Shown here: one piece after another, positions 11,417 to 24,164 of the stretch
Layout of the letters: each line of letters opens with the position of its first letter
Position numbering within the stretch: position 1 is the first letter of the stretch
Source: Cerrena zonata
Lineage: Eukaryota; Basidiomycota; Agaricomycetes; Polyporales; Cerrenaceae
Length of the DNA: 64,000 bases
Reading direction: 5' to 3'
NCBI GenBank assembly: GCA_038087015.1
Contig: JASBNA010000019.1
Location: forward strand, 248,001-312,000
Program-made: the position numbers and the translations under genes
The notes under the pieces: generated by a model
The model's input: only the letters and a program-made list of their open reading frames with translations
The model's database searches: none
Told to the model about the DNA's origin: nothing

Positions 11417-12359
11417 CTAGAGATCAGGATTAAGGTCAAGGTCGAGGTCGAATTCTTGCATCGGTTGTCGAGTGTCGGGTCTGTAAGGATTGATACCGGG
11501 ACCAGCTCCAGGGCCAGGGTACCCGACAGACTTTGGTGGTGAAACCGTAGGTGCTGTAAGAAGTACAATGAGGATTGGCGTTCATTTCGGGAAGGATGAC
11601 CACTTACGCCGACCAACAGAATGTGTTTCACCGAGAAGTCCGAGAGGTTCTTCGTTGTTCATACGTCCTCGACGCATCTTTTCTTCGTTCGGGAATGGAG
11701 GGAAGAATAATGGCGGTGGAGGTTGACCTGGAGTCATTTCTGGCATGTTTGGTGGGGCAGAAGTGAATGCAGATATACTTTGCGCGTACGCGAGAAGCTC
11801 AGGATACGGGATTGCACCTAAGTATGATATGGAGGTTCAATAGTTCAAACCATAACGTGAAGAAGCTATATTGAGCATGATGTATGGTTGTAGACTTACC
11901 AGCCTTTGCCTCTTCGATAGTCTTGATCCTCTGCTCACCCTCCTGGATGATCTCCTCCAGCTCTAACTTCCCTTTTTCTAAACTCTCGACAATTTCACGC
12001 CACTTTCCCTCCATTTCCAAGACTTCATTCTTTAGTCTCTCGATCTTTCTTTGCTTCACTTGGTGTATCCGACTCAGATGAACTGCATCGGCCAGAGTCG
12101 CGTCTATGGCAAGGAAAGCTTCTACAGGTGGAGGAGAGATAGGTCGTGCTTGAGTTGAAGAAAGCGAGACGGTGAGAGCTTGAGCAAGGTTTTGAAGTTC
12201 AAGGAGGGGTGTGAGCAGTATTACGGTCATTGAGTCGTCATTAGTAGCGTGCATTGGTAGATTTTCAGGTGGAACAGTCAGGGTAGAGTGATTATCATTC
12301 TGTGAAGTATACATAGACATTTGAGAGTTCGAGGGCCCTGCTGCAGATTGTTGTGACAT
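11417..12359 (-). CDS. MED4: Mediator complex subunit 4 (MED4)
   Basis: MED4 is a middle-module subunit of Mediator, the bridge between activators and RNA polymerase II in the nucleus. The protein starts MSQQSAAGPSNSQMSMYTSQ. It has the family core: LLELQNLAQALTVSLSSTQ, a helix and coiled coil (ATLADAVHLSRIHQVKQRKI, then ERLKNEVLEMEGKWREIVES), the IKTIEEAKAG turn and, after an intron, the signature IPYPELLAYAQSISAFTSAP. The C-terminus is proline-rich and ends in the acidic motif EFDLDLDLNPDL, seen in basidiomycete MED4. A longer open frame begins at 12458, but ATG 12359 opens the recognisable protein. The neighbouring phosphatase gene lies upstream on the same strand. A second Mediator subunit, MED10, lies about 28 kb away. 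Confidence 0.88.
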
Positions 12360-12645
12360 TGTCGTAAAGTTCTTAACGTGGTAGGCGCAGAGAAGAGTGC
12401 TAATGAGCGAGCATGACGGTGGACGTCTCTTGTTCAGGACGATCAATCTAGATTCCACATGCCCGACACACTCTCGATCATATCAAACTGGGAAGGTGTG
12501 TAGGTAAGTGATAGTAGGATACAACGATGGATACAATAGATACAATGGCAAATGATACACTAGGAATGAGAGTGGACGGCAGTCAACAAAGGATACAAAG
12601 AGTGTAAAATAGTGTATGAAAGGGGGAAAGGGTCGAGGAGGTGAA

Positions 12646-13716
12646 TTATAAAGCATTTACATTCAAGGAAGAATCTGGCGGCCCATCAACCTTCGTAGCC
12701 TGCACAACGGTCATGCCTGGAATCTCTACCACCTCAGTAACACGGCTCAGGTCGTCGTCAATTTTGGCCATGCTCTTGTCAAATTCTGCGTCGTTTTCTC
12801 CAAGACAAGATTCTGGACAAACGGCAGCCTCAAGCAGAACCTGTCCTTCAACCAGCATTTCCTCCAGTGAAACGCTATTCTCAGACTGGTCCTGACCCTC
12901 AGCAGCCATCACAAGCCCATCTTCTTCCTTGTCATCTTCTAGAACATCTGTCTTCGAGGGAACACATCCCTGAGATGAGAAATTCCTAATTCGTTCCGCC
13001 ATCCCTCCACTATTGGCTCTCGCCTCCCTCCTGGCCCGTTGTTTCTCACGTAGATCTGCCGCGAACAACTTTAGACCATATCTTTCCAATTGCCTGCGGA
13101 ACCCTGGATTGGGACAGGTGATTGACCGCTTGTTCGCGACGAAGTCAACAGCTTCTGTTGGTCTCATGGAAGTTGTGGCAGTGACATACGCGATGACGAC
13201 TGTTGCTGAGCGTGAAATTCCTAGAAGGCAATGAACCTGGAATGGGAAGCATCTTTAGTATTTCGTAATATCCAGCTTCGAAGATGGATAAGGTCGAGAA
13301 GATCCAGGAAGTGAGATAGAGTGGGGATAGAGACATACCAGGACAACGTTGGTCTCGTTTTCTTCCAACGCATTCTTGATGAATTCGGTCGTTGTGTCCA
13401 AATGTCCGAGGAGCGGTGCGTAGTATGTATCGTCGACCGGAATATGAAGCGTCTTCAGTCTCAGACTAGACGGGAATCTCGGCTTCTCCTCTATTACCGA
13501 GACGACATGAGTGACTCCAAACTCTCTCAGTTTCTCCTCGCTCTTCGCAGAGCAGAGGTTCGTTATGTAGAGTCGAGGGACAACGAGGGAGACGGCATGG
13601 CTGCGTGCGATCTTGGTGTCCATGTCCAACAAGTAGGACTGCCAAGGCGGCGACATGAACGCCAGCATGGCATCTGTGCCGAATTTACGTGCCCTCACCC
13701 TGAGGGCTATCAACAT
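12646..13716 (-). CDS. Dual-specificity protein phosphatase
   Basis: The enzyme is predicted to remove phosphate from Tyr and Ser/Thr in proteins. The N-terminal part gives VVPRLYITNLCSAKSEEKLR, then GVTHVVSVIEEKP and a typical IPVDDTYYAPLLGHLDTTTE segment with the general-acid Asp region. Splicing out 13237-13338 (donor GTATGT, acceptor CCAG) creates the P-loop VHCLLGISRSATVVIAYV, a perfect HCX5R motif with the nucleophile Cys at codon 13228-13230. The C-terminal 130 residues are acidic, low in complexity, and probably disordered. No CH2 or targeting domain was seen. ATG 13716 is the first in-frame start; a second Met 47 bases on would also serve. Confidence 0.88.
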
Positions 13717-15052
13717 GTCCGAGAACGACGGAATATTGGCTCGAAAGGGGGACCCTAAGGTCTAAAAATCAAGTGTACCGGAGGGAGGGGACTGGCCTGA
13801 CTACTGAACACTGAGGATAGGCTTTTAGTACTGGGGATGGGCGGCCATGGGAGGGGGCGATGAGAGTGTGTTCAGGTGGTGTGTTGTAAGATGGCCCTCT
13901 CATCATTCGCCGGACGATTCGCATAGGATGTTCGCGAAGCTCGTGATGCTGAGATGATCATGAAATGGTCATGCGGAGACAAGTACAACACATACTCGAA
14001 CTGACAGATCTGTAGACTGTAGAAGGTTTCCTGATGAAGATCCACGTGGGTGGGTATGTTAGAGTTTAGAGTATTGTCCAGATGGCGAGTTCATAGAACT
14101 CACAAAACGTCGTGTTTCACATTGTTTCAGACTGTGCGCTTTCGCTTCCGCCCGTGTGTGATACTGTCCGTTTGATGTTGTCGGCGATGCGCTATGGCTC
14201 ACCGTATCAACTAAGACCGGTATCGGTGCAGGTTCTATATGGGTCAATACAATGTCTCCGATCCTCTGCTAGAAAGTTACTCAGCGACTATACATACTCC
14301 GGGTTCATATACAAATTTAAACGCTTCCAAGTTTGTCTATCCTTGTTTCCTGGTTAAAGGCGATGTGTGATCATTATCATCTGTTACAGAGCCTATGTTC
14401 ATCGTCTAAAAGGTCACATAACATGGAACATGATTTTGAGATGAGAAAACAGGCAATTATAAGTATTGCGGGAACTCAGGGAAGTGATTATAGAGAATGA
14501 TACCGTTAGCTGGTCGGATATTAGAATGTGGATGATATATCACAATATTCCCAGACAAGAAAGATATCATCAAGTTCAATGTCGTTCAGACGTTGAAGTT
14601 CGTACTTGAAAAAAGACGGGTATCGGAGTAGTGAACCTTGAATAATTTAAACGCCGGTTACGATAGACATAATTATTAAGTCACTAGGCAACTCATAACA
14701 AATGATTACCTAGCCAGTTGCTAGCAAACATTTAAGTCTATTACAAGCTATCTAACGGATTGATCCAATACCACCATCATCCCCCTAGAAATCGCTATTC
14801 TAAAACGCCCCAATACAAGAGGAACCGAGAGCGGCGAGACCTTCAAATACCACTTACAGCCACCTACCCGTGAGTGATCTACCTACGACCGGGGAATTCA
14901 ATAAAAATAGCGATCCAGGTCCGCGAGCTGCAGTACATTCCGAGATCAATTACCCGAATATAGCACGTCCGACACTGCATCCGAGTGGTATATCCCCTGT
15001 CTGAGCGCTGGACGCACTTCACACCGCATCTTGCGCAGTTCCATGACTCTGT
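13717..15052. other. Divergent intergenic region, 1.3 kb
   Basis: This lies between the phosphatase (minus) and the ZZ protein (plus), so it should hold both promoters. It is AT-rich from about 14300 to 14720. No conserved reading frame, tRNA or clear TATA box was recognised. Confidence 0.45.
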
Positions 15053-18000
15053 ATGTCTGCTTACAGTGTCTCTGACCGTGATTCCTGGACAGAACATCGT
15101 CCAGACAAACCCCTTGTCGTCAAAGTCCACTACGATGGAGTCAACAAACGCATAACCTTCTCGTCTAGCCGATCATGTACCTTTGACTTACTCAGACATA
15201 AAGTGCGTGCTTATCTTGTGTGGGATCTACGAGTTTTTGGGACGCAAATTTGACCAGACGACCCCTAGATTGAACAATGTTATGCCTTGTCTGCAACGAG
15301 CTATGCCATTACCTATACCGACGATGACGGAGAAACCACTGACATCACTACCGACGCCGATCTTACCGAAGCCATTCGTTACTTCCACGCGGGCTCAGAC
15401 GAGCCAATATCATCTGCTGCATCTATCCTATCAGGAAGAAGTTTCGGTCGGGGGAAGATAACACTAAGGTTCAAAATATCTGTTGACTACGATGGTCCTA
15501 GTCTTTCCGATACATCTTCCCTTGCCAGTCTAGATGAGTTCAAGGACAGGAATGGAAGTGCTTATTCACTATCTCTGGGCTCCTCACTCTCTGTGGAACC
15601 TGAAGACGATGCTGTTACAGTCAGCTCGAAGGATATGGGCTCTAAATACGATGTATTCCGAGGACGAGGTGGACCCAAAACTATCATGTCTGGTCCGAGC
15701 AGGGAGCCCCTCATACGTCGGCCAAGACCACCCGAAAGCGATTGGGATCAACAAACAGTATCCAGTGCTCCTCGTTCTTCGAACCTAGCCCTACGTCCAC
15801 GCGGTGCACCGTCTGCACCGCCGAGCAAGAACTTCCTGGCCGCTGAAAGTACAAACGGAAGCAGTGCCGGAGGGGATCCCGCACCCGTCTTTGAGAGGCT
15901 CAAGCTCAACGAAAACCTTAGCGGATCCCAAAACTCATCGTATGGCTCCTCGACCCTGCAGTCCGAACGTGGGGCTGCATGGCTTCGGGACCAGAATGCC
16001 CGTACGATCAAAGCCATGCTTGGTACACTGCCAGACACATCGGAATCAGAATCAGACCAACTTTCTATCAGCGAGTTCAACGACGCAGCATCTGCAATGA
16101 GTGGAGAACTCTCTCTGCAAAAAGATCCTCGAGGAAAGTTTTACTATTCCTATACTGCAGGGTCTGCTGCGTCTGGTGCGCAAAGTAGCTGCGACTCGGG
16201 ATACGATGATGGGAGTAGCATGCTTTACGACGCGGATGTAAGCGACCCGAATCCGTCGGTTGCTACCCAGAGTCGACCGAATTCGATGCAAGTGACTTGG
16301 ATGCAGTTCCAAAAGGACACAGGTCCTTTGGCAGATCTTTCTCGGCGGGCAACTGCTTCGACCTCATATGCCGCCCACTTCAACCATGCGTACAATTACA
16401 ACAACCATACGAGCCATAATCATCGATCTCACTCGGAACCTGTCATTTCGCACATCTCCCCAGATGTTGACATTCCTCCCGAACTGTTACCGTTCATCTC
16501 AAGCCAGCTTCTACCTCCCCCCGAGAACCCAACTGACTGCTCTAACTGTGGCGCCCTGTTGGAGACGCTTCGATACGTGTGCTCGACATGCGGAGAGAAG
16601 AAAGGACCGATGATCAAGTCTGGATCTGAGAGTGTCTATGGCGATGCAGCTTCTCTAGCTTCATTTGGAAAAGGCAAAGAAAGAGAGTCTTCTGCTTCGG
16701 AACATCTCTACCCGCCGAGAAGACCGTCGTACTCGTACTCGCCCTCGGTCTCGAGTTGGACATTGGTCGGGGAGGAAAATCCTTTCCATGATAGCCATGC
16801 CGTCAAACCCAACAAACCTATCAAACCCCTTCCTCCCATCCCACAATCACCTGGTTCGACCATCTCCCACACCTATGCTAATTCCACCACGGACTATAGC
16901 CCGAGATCCTCTTCTATTCCTCAATCCTCCTCATCCTATCTCTCCATTCCCGGCCCGAGCAATGGCCTTTCGCATTCCGGATACGAATTGTGTTTCAATT
17001 GTATCGAGAGTGCTGGTATGATCCACGCTCTAGAGGTGACACTTGAACCGGGGACTTCTCCTGTCAGTGGGGGAAGGCCGCCACCTAGTCCAGAACATGC
17101 CGAAGCAGCGGAACAAGCCATGTCCCAATGGCGGAGATCTGCACCGAAAAAGAAGGGACAGCTGAGGCACGCGTATCTGGAGAAAGTGTGGGGTCCTCGA
17201 GGGTGGGATGATGTCGGTAAGCAACGAAAACACTCAGGACTTGATATGTTGATTCTAACGTAGTACATTGCGTTTATAGAGCAGGATGATGCAACGTCGC
17301 CCGAGTGTTCTGCTTGTGGGACAGTTGTTGTGAACAAGCGATACAAGTGTGCATCTTGCAAGAAATTCAACTTGTGCAGGGCTTGCTACAGGTGAGCAAT
17401 GTCGTCGTTTCGTGACTCAATTCAATTTGACAACCCGCTCGTTTATAGTCAAGTACATGAGATTCATCCTACTCATGCGTTCCTTCTCGTTCCCGATAGA
17501 CAAATACGTACGAGGAGCGAACCTGCTTTGGACAGTTCACCCCTACGTGCTGACAATGACGAGCAATGTAAGTTTTTCGATTGCTCTCTATTATAAAACA
17601 ACTAAACATAGCACCTTTGTGTTATAGCTATGACACATCCTGATGTGAAATGTGCTCAGTACGTTACTATCCTATCTCTTACATGCACCTCGAATTGACA
17701 TATTAAATCTCCCAGTTGTATGCAAGATATCATAGGGGCTCGCTTCCACTGTGCCGTCTGCCCCGCCATCGACATCTGCTCGAACTGTGAATCAGCTGGT
17801 CTCCCAGGAAATCTGGATGAAGCCGACGGTGGTCATAGTTCCTCTCATATCATGATCAAGATTCCCTACCCTCTTTCTAGCGAGGAACTACAGGTTGCCA
17901 CTAGGCGAGTCAAGCAGCTATGGGATCGTGATGCACCAACTCTCGATACACCACCGAGGTCAAGAAGGGATTCCTTGACGAGTTCATACGCAAGGACTGT

Positions 18001-18816
18001 CATGGCCGGATCAGGCTCGTCTCTAGATTTAGGAGGGACCGTAGTGGGCCATGGAACCTCCGAGGATCATGGACTGAGATGTAGTCACTGCTCCGTGGTA
18101 TGTTATTCTATGCATTATATCCCTTATATCTGATTTTGTAAACATCGTTCGCAGGTTATACGAGGTGTACGCTATCAATGCGCGATGTGCGTGTCTAAAC
18201 CGACGCCTTATAGTCTTGTAAGTACTATATCTCTTCTCATGATAATCGTCCCTCACGTCAAGAATGTTCAGTGTGCATCATGCGAAGAACGTTCATACGT
18301 TGTGCATGACGCGATGCATATCTTCTTCAAGCTGCCAAAACCGGTTGACAGACCCATCGAAAGCAACTTTGCTTTACTTCCCACCCTCTATCGTGCTCCT
18401 GCTGGCCCGCATGGAGGTGTATACAACTCGCAGAATCCTAAAGGCGAGTAATATCTGACTTAATTGCACGCCTCAAGTTCTAATTTTAAATTCAATCTCT
18501 AGAGTACTTGGCAAACCTCTTCCATGGTTCCGCTCTCTGTGATCGTTGCATGCAACGTATCTCTGGAGAATGGTTCAGATGTGTATACTGCGCCAAAGAT
18601 CTCTGTGATGTTTGTCAATCCATGGATACTCACGACAGCACCCACTTCTTTATGGTCTTCAAGTCTGAAGTCGATATGAACCATTTCCGGTATGTAATTC
18701 CTTCGTTTTCTCTATGGTTGATAAATACTGATCATCACACCCTCAGTCGGTTTGCTCAACTAGAGAACGCAAATGGAAGTCCCCCCGTTTTATCTTATCC
18801 TGTGTACAATTCATGA
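15053..18816 (+). CDS. NBR1-like protein: PB1 domain and five ZZ zinc fingers
   Basis: PB1/ZZ proteins such as NBR1 and p62 link ubiquitinated or other cargo to autophagy. The first exon (MSAYSVSDRDSWTEHRPDKP; VVKVHYDGVNKRITF) joins over an intron to VEQCYALSATSYAITYTDDD; DITTDADLTEAIRYF, giving a PB1 fold with the acidic OPCA region. After a Ser-rich disordered stretch come ZZ fingers. The first (DCSNCGALLETLRYVCSTCG) is split by about 125 residues from its second half (YELCFNCIESAGM). The next four are compact: CSACGTVVVNKRYKCASC (near 17310), CAHCMQDIIGARFHCAVC (near 17720), CSHCSVVIRGVRYQCAMC (near 18090) and CDRCMQRISGEWFRCVYC (near 18540). A WTLV motif (16757-16768) resembles an Atg8-interacting motif. 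No FW or UBA domain is visible, so it is not a complete NBR1. The autophagy role is inferred. Confidence 0.85.
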
Positions 18817-19719
18817 CCGTCGCCCGCGATACATATTTAATGTCTTCTTTTTCCTCTGTACGCTGCAATCTGTAGTTTTACAATCCATGTGCTACATCTA
18901 CATTCTAATGGGCCAATCTGATGTCTACTCTAGTTTTGTGTTCGAAACCCCAAACTCTATCTTAATGAATTCATGACGTTGTACCGACCTCAACATCTAC
19001 GCTTAACGGCATGGTCCGTGCGCAATTCGCGAAAGTATAAAGTCCAACGTCAAACATCTGAACAACTCATACTTACCTTGATGGCACCCGCCCCTTCACG
19101 TCCCGGGTTGGTGGGCCGTGGGGTTCCTCCATAGCACGGCGACCATGTCCTCAGAGGGAATCTGCGGTTTGTATGGGCTTCGGCTCATGCACCGTCTCAA
19201 TATTTTCCTGTCCTGCTTCGGCCCTCGGGCTGGGCAGGCCGTTCTTTTTTGTCCCTTATTTGCTCTAACCCTAACCTTAATCACAGGCTTATCGACCATA
19301 AATATTGCTTATTTTAAATACTACATAGCAAAGATATAAGCCAATACGTTCTCCTCGAATGTAGTTATAATGTTATTAAATGTTATACAAATATACACTT
19401 AATATATACCTAAAGTTGGCTTGGTACCCAACTAATACTGATAACATCTCAAGCAATGGATTCTAGTACCCCCCATGAGTCTGTATTGTTGTCTGGTAAC
19501 TGGATGATAGGAGATATCTACCCACTTTGAGGGTCTCGGTGGGACCTAATTCTGATAGGTGGTGTATTTATGATGCGCATTCGGAATGGATTGCCGAAAC
19601 AGTTAACGGTACTACATTCATGGAGATCGGAGTCAGAGTAGGACATCATTACAAGTAACAAAATATTCTCGTTCTAAGTTTCTTAGCAGGTCAATACAAG
19701 TATTTATATTCAAATCACT
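18817..19719. other. Convergent intergenic region, 0.9 kb
   Basis: This holds the 3' ends of the ZZ protein and the reductase genes. A single ctaaccctaacc near 19265 resembles two telomere units but is not an array. No gene was recognised. Confidence 0.45.
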
Positions 19720-21235
19720 TCACGGACGGCCTCCTTCCTCGTCGACAATGATCACGGCTTTGCCAAGATTTTCTCCAGTATGAACCGCCCTCAGAGCATT
19801 TTCCGCCGACCGAAGACCCTCGAACCGATGTTCACGAAGATGGATTTTACCAGCTTGGATGAGTGCAGGAACTTCCTCATCGAAATTGAGCAAAGCTTTC
19901 TGGCCCTCCTCGCCGAAATTGATCAAGAAACCGTTGATTGAGAGGCAACGCTCAAAGATTTTCTCGAAGTGCTTGACTGCTCCACCATCCTCGTTGTATG
20001 AGGAGATCGCACCACAAGCCTGCAGAACGAAATACATATTGAGATTTTACCGATTTTATAGGAGAAAAATGAGCACTCACAATGATCTGACCGAACGTGT
20101 TCATGTTACAAAGAGCGGCATCTGCAGTCGGTCCAGCCGTATTATCCCAGTATCTACATGTCGTGTTTAGTACAACCGTGGGCCACGCATAGAGTAACGC
20201 GAGAAAACGTACATATCGATGGGACCGTGCTCGGCGAGGACAGAAGCGACGTCTTGCTCCTTGTAATTGAAGGCGACATCGGCTCCAAGAGATCGTAAAA
20301 GGTCTATCTTCGCCTTTGTTCCTGCAGAAGCAATCACCTTGAGATGAGGGTGAATGGCTTTCACATACTCCAACAAGAAGCTACGATAATTGGATATGGG
20401 CTTTCGATACCGACATCATGCGACCAGACTTTCGTGAGACTTACGAGCCAACAGCGCCTGCTGCAACGCTGATGAATAAGGTCTTGCTCTAGAGAACGTC
20501 ATCACTTAAGCTTCTAGAAAGACGCTCCAAGCAAGGCCGAGTGAGAGCACACTCACATTCTTTGCCTTCTCTTTACCGAACATATTCCATCCTTGGTATG
20601 CGGTTTGCCCTGTGATCAATGTCAGATTCGCCTATGAGTGACCGGTCCATCAAAAATAGAGGTATGACGTACCTGCCAAACCGAGGAGACCGGCATATGC
20701 TGACAGAGACGTTCCGGGGATTTTCTTTATTTTCTTGCACGACTGGAATGAGTGTCTGAACTTTCCAGGGTATACAGAGTAGTTTTCGAACGCTGAATAT
20801 CAGGTGAATATGAGTATGTCGCACTCGTTGTTAGATATCATAATCGGAAGATGGCTTACTAAAGTACCCAGCTACATAGTCACCAGCTGAATAAGCCGGA
20901 TCCTCGCTGCGAATGACCTTCCCTACAGCTACATTGTCTAGGCTGAGAAGGGAAGGTTATTGGTAATGCTATCAGAGGATCAGCGCGAGAAACCAAGTTA
21001 CGTACGGCTCGCTAAGCTTTAACGCAGGGGCGAAGAGCGGGATACTCTCGTCGCGCATTCTGTGACGCATGTAGGGATCGCTGCTCAACGCCAAGACTTT
21101 GACCAAGATCCCACCGTCGAGGGGTACGGCATCTGTGTCTAGTTGCTCCTCAACGTATTTGGTATGAACACCAGGTTCGTAATACCCAGTAGGGTGTTCG
21201 ACGTAGATGATACGACCGTTTGTGACGACGGGCAT
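19720..21235 (-). CDS. NADP-dependent medium-chain reductase (alkenal/prostaglandin reductase type)
   Basis: Members reduce the C=C bond of alpha,beta-unsaturated aldehydes and ketones with NADPH, often in detoxification. The protein starts MPVVTNGRIIYVEHPTGYYE. It shows LALSSDPYMRHRMRD (typical of this branch), the GLLGLAGQTAYQGW segment, a Rossmann glycine motif ISVAAGAVGSFLVEYVK, then VIASAGTKAKIDLLRSLGAD and FNYKEQDVASVL. After introns come DMYWDNTAG and ACGAISSYN. No zinc-ligand set of the alcohol dehydrogenases is present. The C-terminus ends HTGENLGKAVIIVDEEGGRP. About six introns; exon joins are inferred. ATG 21235 has a TATA box some 75 bases upstream. The substrate cannot be named. 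Confidence 0.87.
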
Positions 21236-22196
21236 TGTTATGCTGTGAGAGTGCTGTGAGGGTATGATGATGTTTGTGGGTTGGAGAATAAAAGGCCACC
21301 ATGCATCCTTTTATATAGAAATCGACACCGTCGGAAATCCATATTGGAGCAACTTAAATGGCCATGGAGTTATTGGCATATGTATTACTGTGCAATGAAT
21401 GAGATCAGCAACACCAAGGGCTTACACACGCTAGTATGGTTCCTGGACGCCGCTGTGTTCCTTATATGGTCAGCGGGGAAGAGGAGGTATGCATGTGTGC
21501 AATGATCGCTTCCATTTTATATGGTCTTGCAGTAGCCTCGTGGCTTACAACTTGAAGAACTTTCCACGAGGGCCGACATTAGCCGAGTATACGACTTTCT
21601 CCCTAATATCCCAGTTAGTTGTATGATTTGTCATTCGGTTTCTAAGCGTGGAGAATCGGATTCAGGGAACGTGAAGTTTCGGATAAGTTTGCAAGTGATC
21701 GCCGCGGCGCTGCGACGAAAGGGAACTTCCAAATATAGTCAATATTATCCATATTTGGCAAGGCCTTTACAGCACGAGCAAACAGTCTGGTTTCACTCAG
21801 TACGTCACAACTCAACGCCACAGGTTGTAAATAATCAATATTGGTTCACGGTCCTAGCTGCACCTTTCTTATGCCATTCTTAGTAGCGCAAAGACTGGCA
21901 CATCTGACCAGATCTAACTCTATTCTGTACGTGGGAAAATATGAGAGAATCTCGATCAATCACCGCAAGTGACCTAAGTACCCCACTGGTCAGTGGCAGT
22001 CACAAACACCCACCACCGGTCTTGCACATATTGACCTATAGAGCCCTGGCCTTACCATATTCTAGCATATCCCATCGTTTCCTAATAGTAGAGCTGAAGA
22101 AGGTCTATTATCGACCCGCATAAGCCTCCCGAATACCAGTAGCGGAGCCACCAACTCTCCGATTAACCACCGTACAAAGTCGCTTCAGTGTAAACT
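21236..22196. other. Divergent intergenic region, 1 kb
   Basis: This separates the reductase (minus) from an F-box-like gene (plus). Apart from the reductase TATA box, no gene or repeat stands out. It has several AATATT-rich stretches around 21730-21840. Confidence 0.45.
21309..21317 (-). promoter_or_regulatory. TATA box of the reductase gene
   Basis: TATATAAAA on the minus strand lies 73-81 bases before the ATG at 21235. Sequence and spacing fit an RNA polymerase II TATA box. Confidence 0.5.
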
Positions 22197-23944
22197 ATGG
22201 TGACCTCGACTTGGACGGGTATGCTCTTTGAGACACTGTACATACTGACTTATCGACGTTAACATTGGCATATAGCTCCTCTACGTCGAAATGGGGTCAG
22301 GTTACTCACCCCACTGCCTCCCGACATATACTTCCTTATACTGGATCATTTCTTCTACGACCCAGACTTCCAATCGCTAGCAGACTACAAGAAACTCCTC
22401 ATCAAACTATCACTCGTTTGTCGCTTCTTCCACACACTCGTCGTCCCCAAACTGTTCAAAGAGTTTGCTTTGGACGGCGATGATGAGTTCGAGGCGTTCG
22501 GCTTCGAGTGGGTAGAGAGAGCATGGGAAGGAGACGTGAGGGCGTGCGACTTACTTACCCATGCGAAAGACCTCGCTGTCTCCAACTGGAGAGATGATGA
22601 TAACGACGAGAAATGGAAGTATCCCTCATGGCGGGAACACTTCATGAAAACGTTCCCGAGGTTCTCATCTCTAGTCCAGTTACATGTTCTCCGCACACCG
22701 CTTGAACACGAGTTCATGGAGGTAATCTACAAGCTACCGAACCTACAAATTCTGTCCATCAAAGAATGCTCGTTCCCGCCTGTAACCACATTGCCACAAT
22801 CGCGTCCTGACTTTCGCGATCGACCCCTCCGATTGCATGAGTTTCAACTTGCCCATGTTGAAAACTTCAGTCACTACATAGATGACGTGGCAAACTTTGT
22901 GACCACGAGTGCATTGCAGGTGTTGAAGACCTCAGATCGTGCACTTATTCGAAAGATCATGGAAAGCGGCACGAATATTCCACTCCAGTGTCTTGAGGTG
23001 CCTATCGAGATTGAGGATGTTGCCCTTCTTTCCGAGTTCCTCACCAGATGCCCAACCATCACCGACTTATGGCTCGAAGGTGGTGACCTTGACAATGAAC
23101 AACCTAGTCCTCCTATCTATATCGACATTCCGTCTAGTGCCCTCCCTAACCTCAAAGTACTCCATTGTCCCGCCACCTTACTCGGTCAGTTACTACCCAA
23201 ACGACCTATCGTGACGCTAAATATGGTGGGAAACCATGACTGGATGTTCGCCAATTCGTACGACGGCGTTGACATCAGTGCTCTGAGCGAAAACAAGGCA
23301 CCTCAGTTAGAGGAGCTCGTGATCCCATTCGCAATGTACTCTGAGATCCAATTCCATAAAATCATTCCCAAGATCGATACCTTGGTTGTCTGTCTCCCGC
23401 TCGTCCTTTCAGCGTTACCATGCCGTGGAGTGAGTATCTCTGGTAGTTCTATTATTATAAATGACTGATCTAATCATCGTAGATCCTGAAAGCGCTTTGT
23501 ATCGTACACGAACAACACCCCGTTGTCCGACATCTCAAGCTCCATCCCTTCAGTGGGATCAACCTCATATGGGCCTTCAACCTTTCATTCCAACACCAAC
23601 TGATCATTGAACTCCTATCAATCTCATTCCCTTCCGCCACCCACATCTCCCTCAATGAGGGCATCGAATGGCGTCTAGTCCCGGAGACCAAGGAATGGAA
23701 GCCTGTCCTACTTGCGCCCGAGATCTACAGGTCCTTGTTGGGCGCAGGCGAAGAGACGTTCTGGGGGATGGTGAATGTCAAAGATTTCGAGATGCTCTTT
23801 GCGAACCTGTTTGAGGAAGAGGAGTTGACACCGGAGCTTAGAGACCGGTTGGCTGGAAAAACTATGATAAAGACGGACGCTGAGGCTGCTACGAATAGTC
23901 AACTGCTGGACCTCGATGAGGAGTTTGATGAAGACTCATTGTGA
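22197..23944 (+). CDS. F-box-like protein, unknown function
   Basis: The protein is about 540 residues long. A tiny first exon (MVTSTWT) joins over an intron to LRRNGVRLLTPLPPDIYFLI. This leads into an F-box-like helix set (LPPDIYFLILDHFF, KLLIKLSLVCRFFHTLVVPK). F-box proteins recruit substrates to SCF ubiquitin ligases. Downstream are leucine-rich, LRR-like segments (PNLQILSIKECSFPP, QLEELVIPFAMYS, VRHLKLHPFSGINL) and an acidic C-terminus (LLDLDEEFDEDSL). An intron near 23430-23482 (GTGAGT...CGTAG) links LPCRG to ILKALCIVHEQHP. It is clearly different from the other F-box genes of the window. The call rests on the N-terminal helix pattern; target and function are unknown. Confidence 0.7.
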
Positions 23945-24164
23945 TTTTCCTCCTCTATGCTTCATTTCATACCGGACAATGTTTTATAGCTCATATTCAG
24001 ATCGTAGGTATTGTACAACAGTTGCTCGCGTTTTCGTATTTAGATACATGTATACTTGGTCACCTATCCTAGGATACGATTCGTAATTAGATCCATCACA
24101 ATTCTGAGTTCTATCACTGGTTCATGCACCGACCATCCAGATCTGAAAGCAGAAGATAATTGCA

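Noticed and set aside
12360..12458. MED4 extended to the ATG at 12458
   Set aside because: The extra 33 residues (MESRLIVLNKRRPPSC...) are not like MED4 and are most likely leader sequence. The ATG at 12359 opens the recognisable protein.
15748..16312. Minus-strand frames of 86-110 codons
   Set aside because: They are shadows of the long exon of the PB1/ZZ gene, whose own frame carries clear domains.
19262..19285. ctaaccctaacctta, and a similar piece near 29968, as possible telomere repeats
   Set aside because: Only about two units each, not arrays. They do not mark a chromosome end or a fusion.
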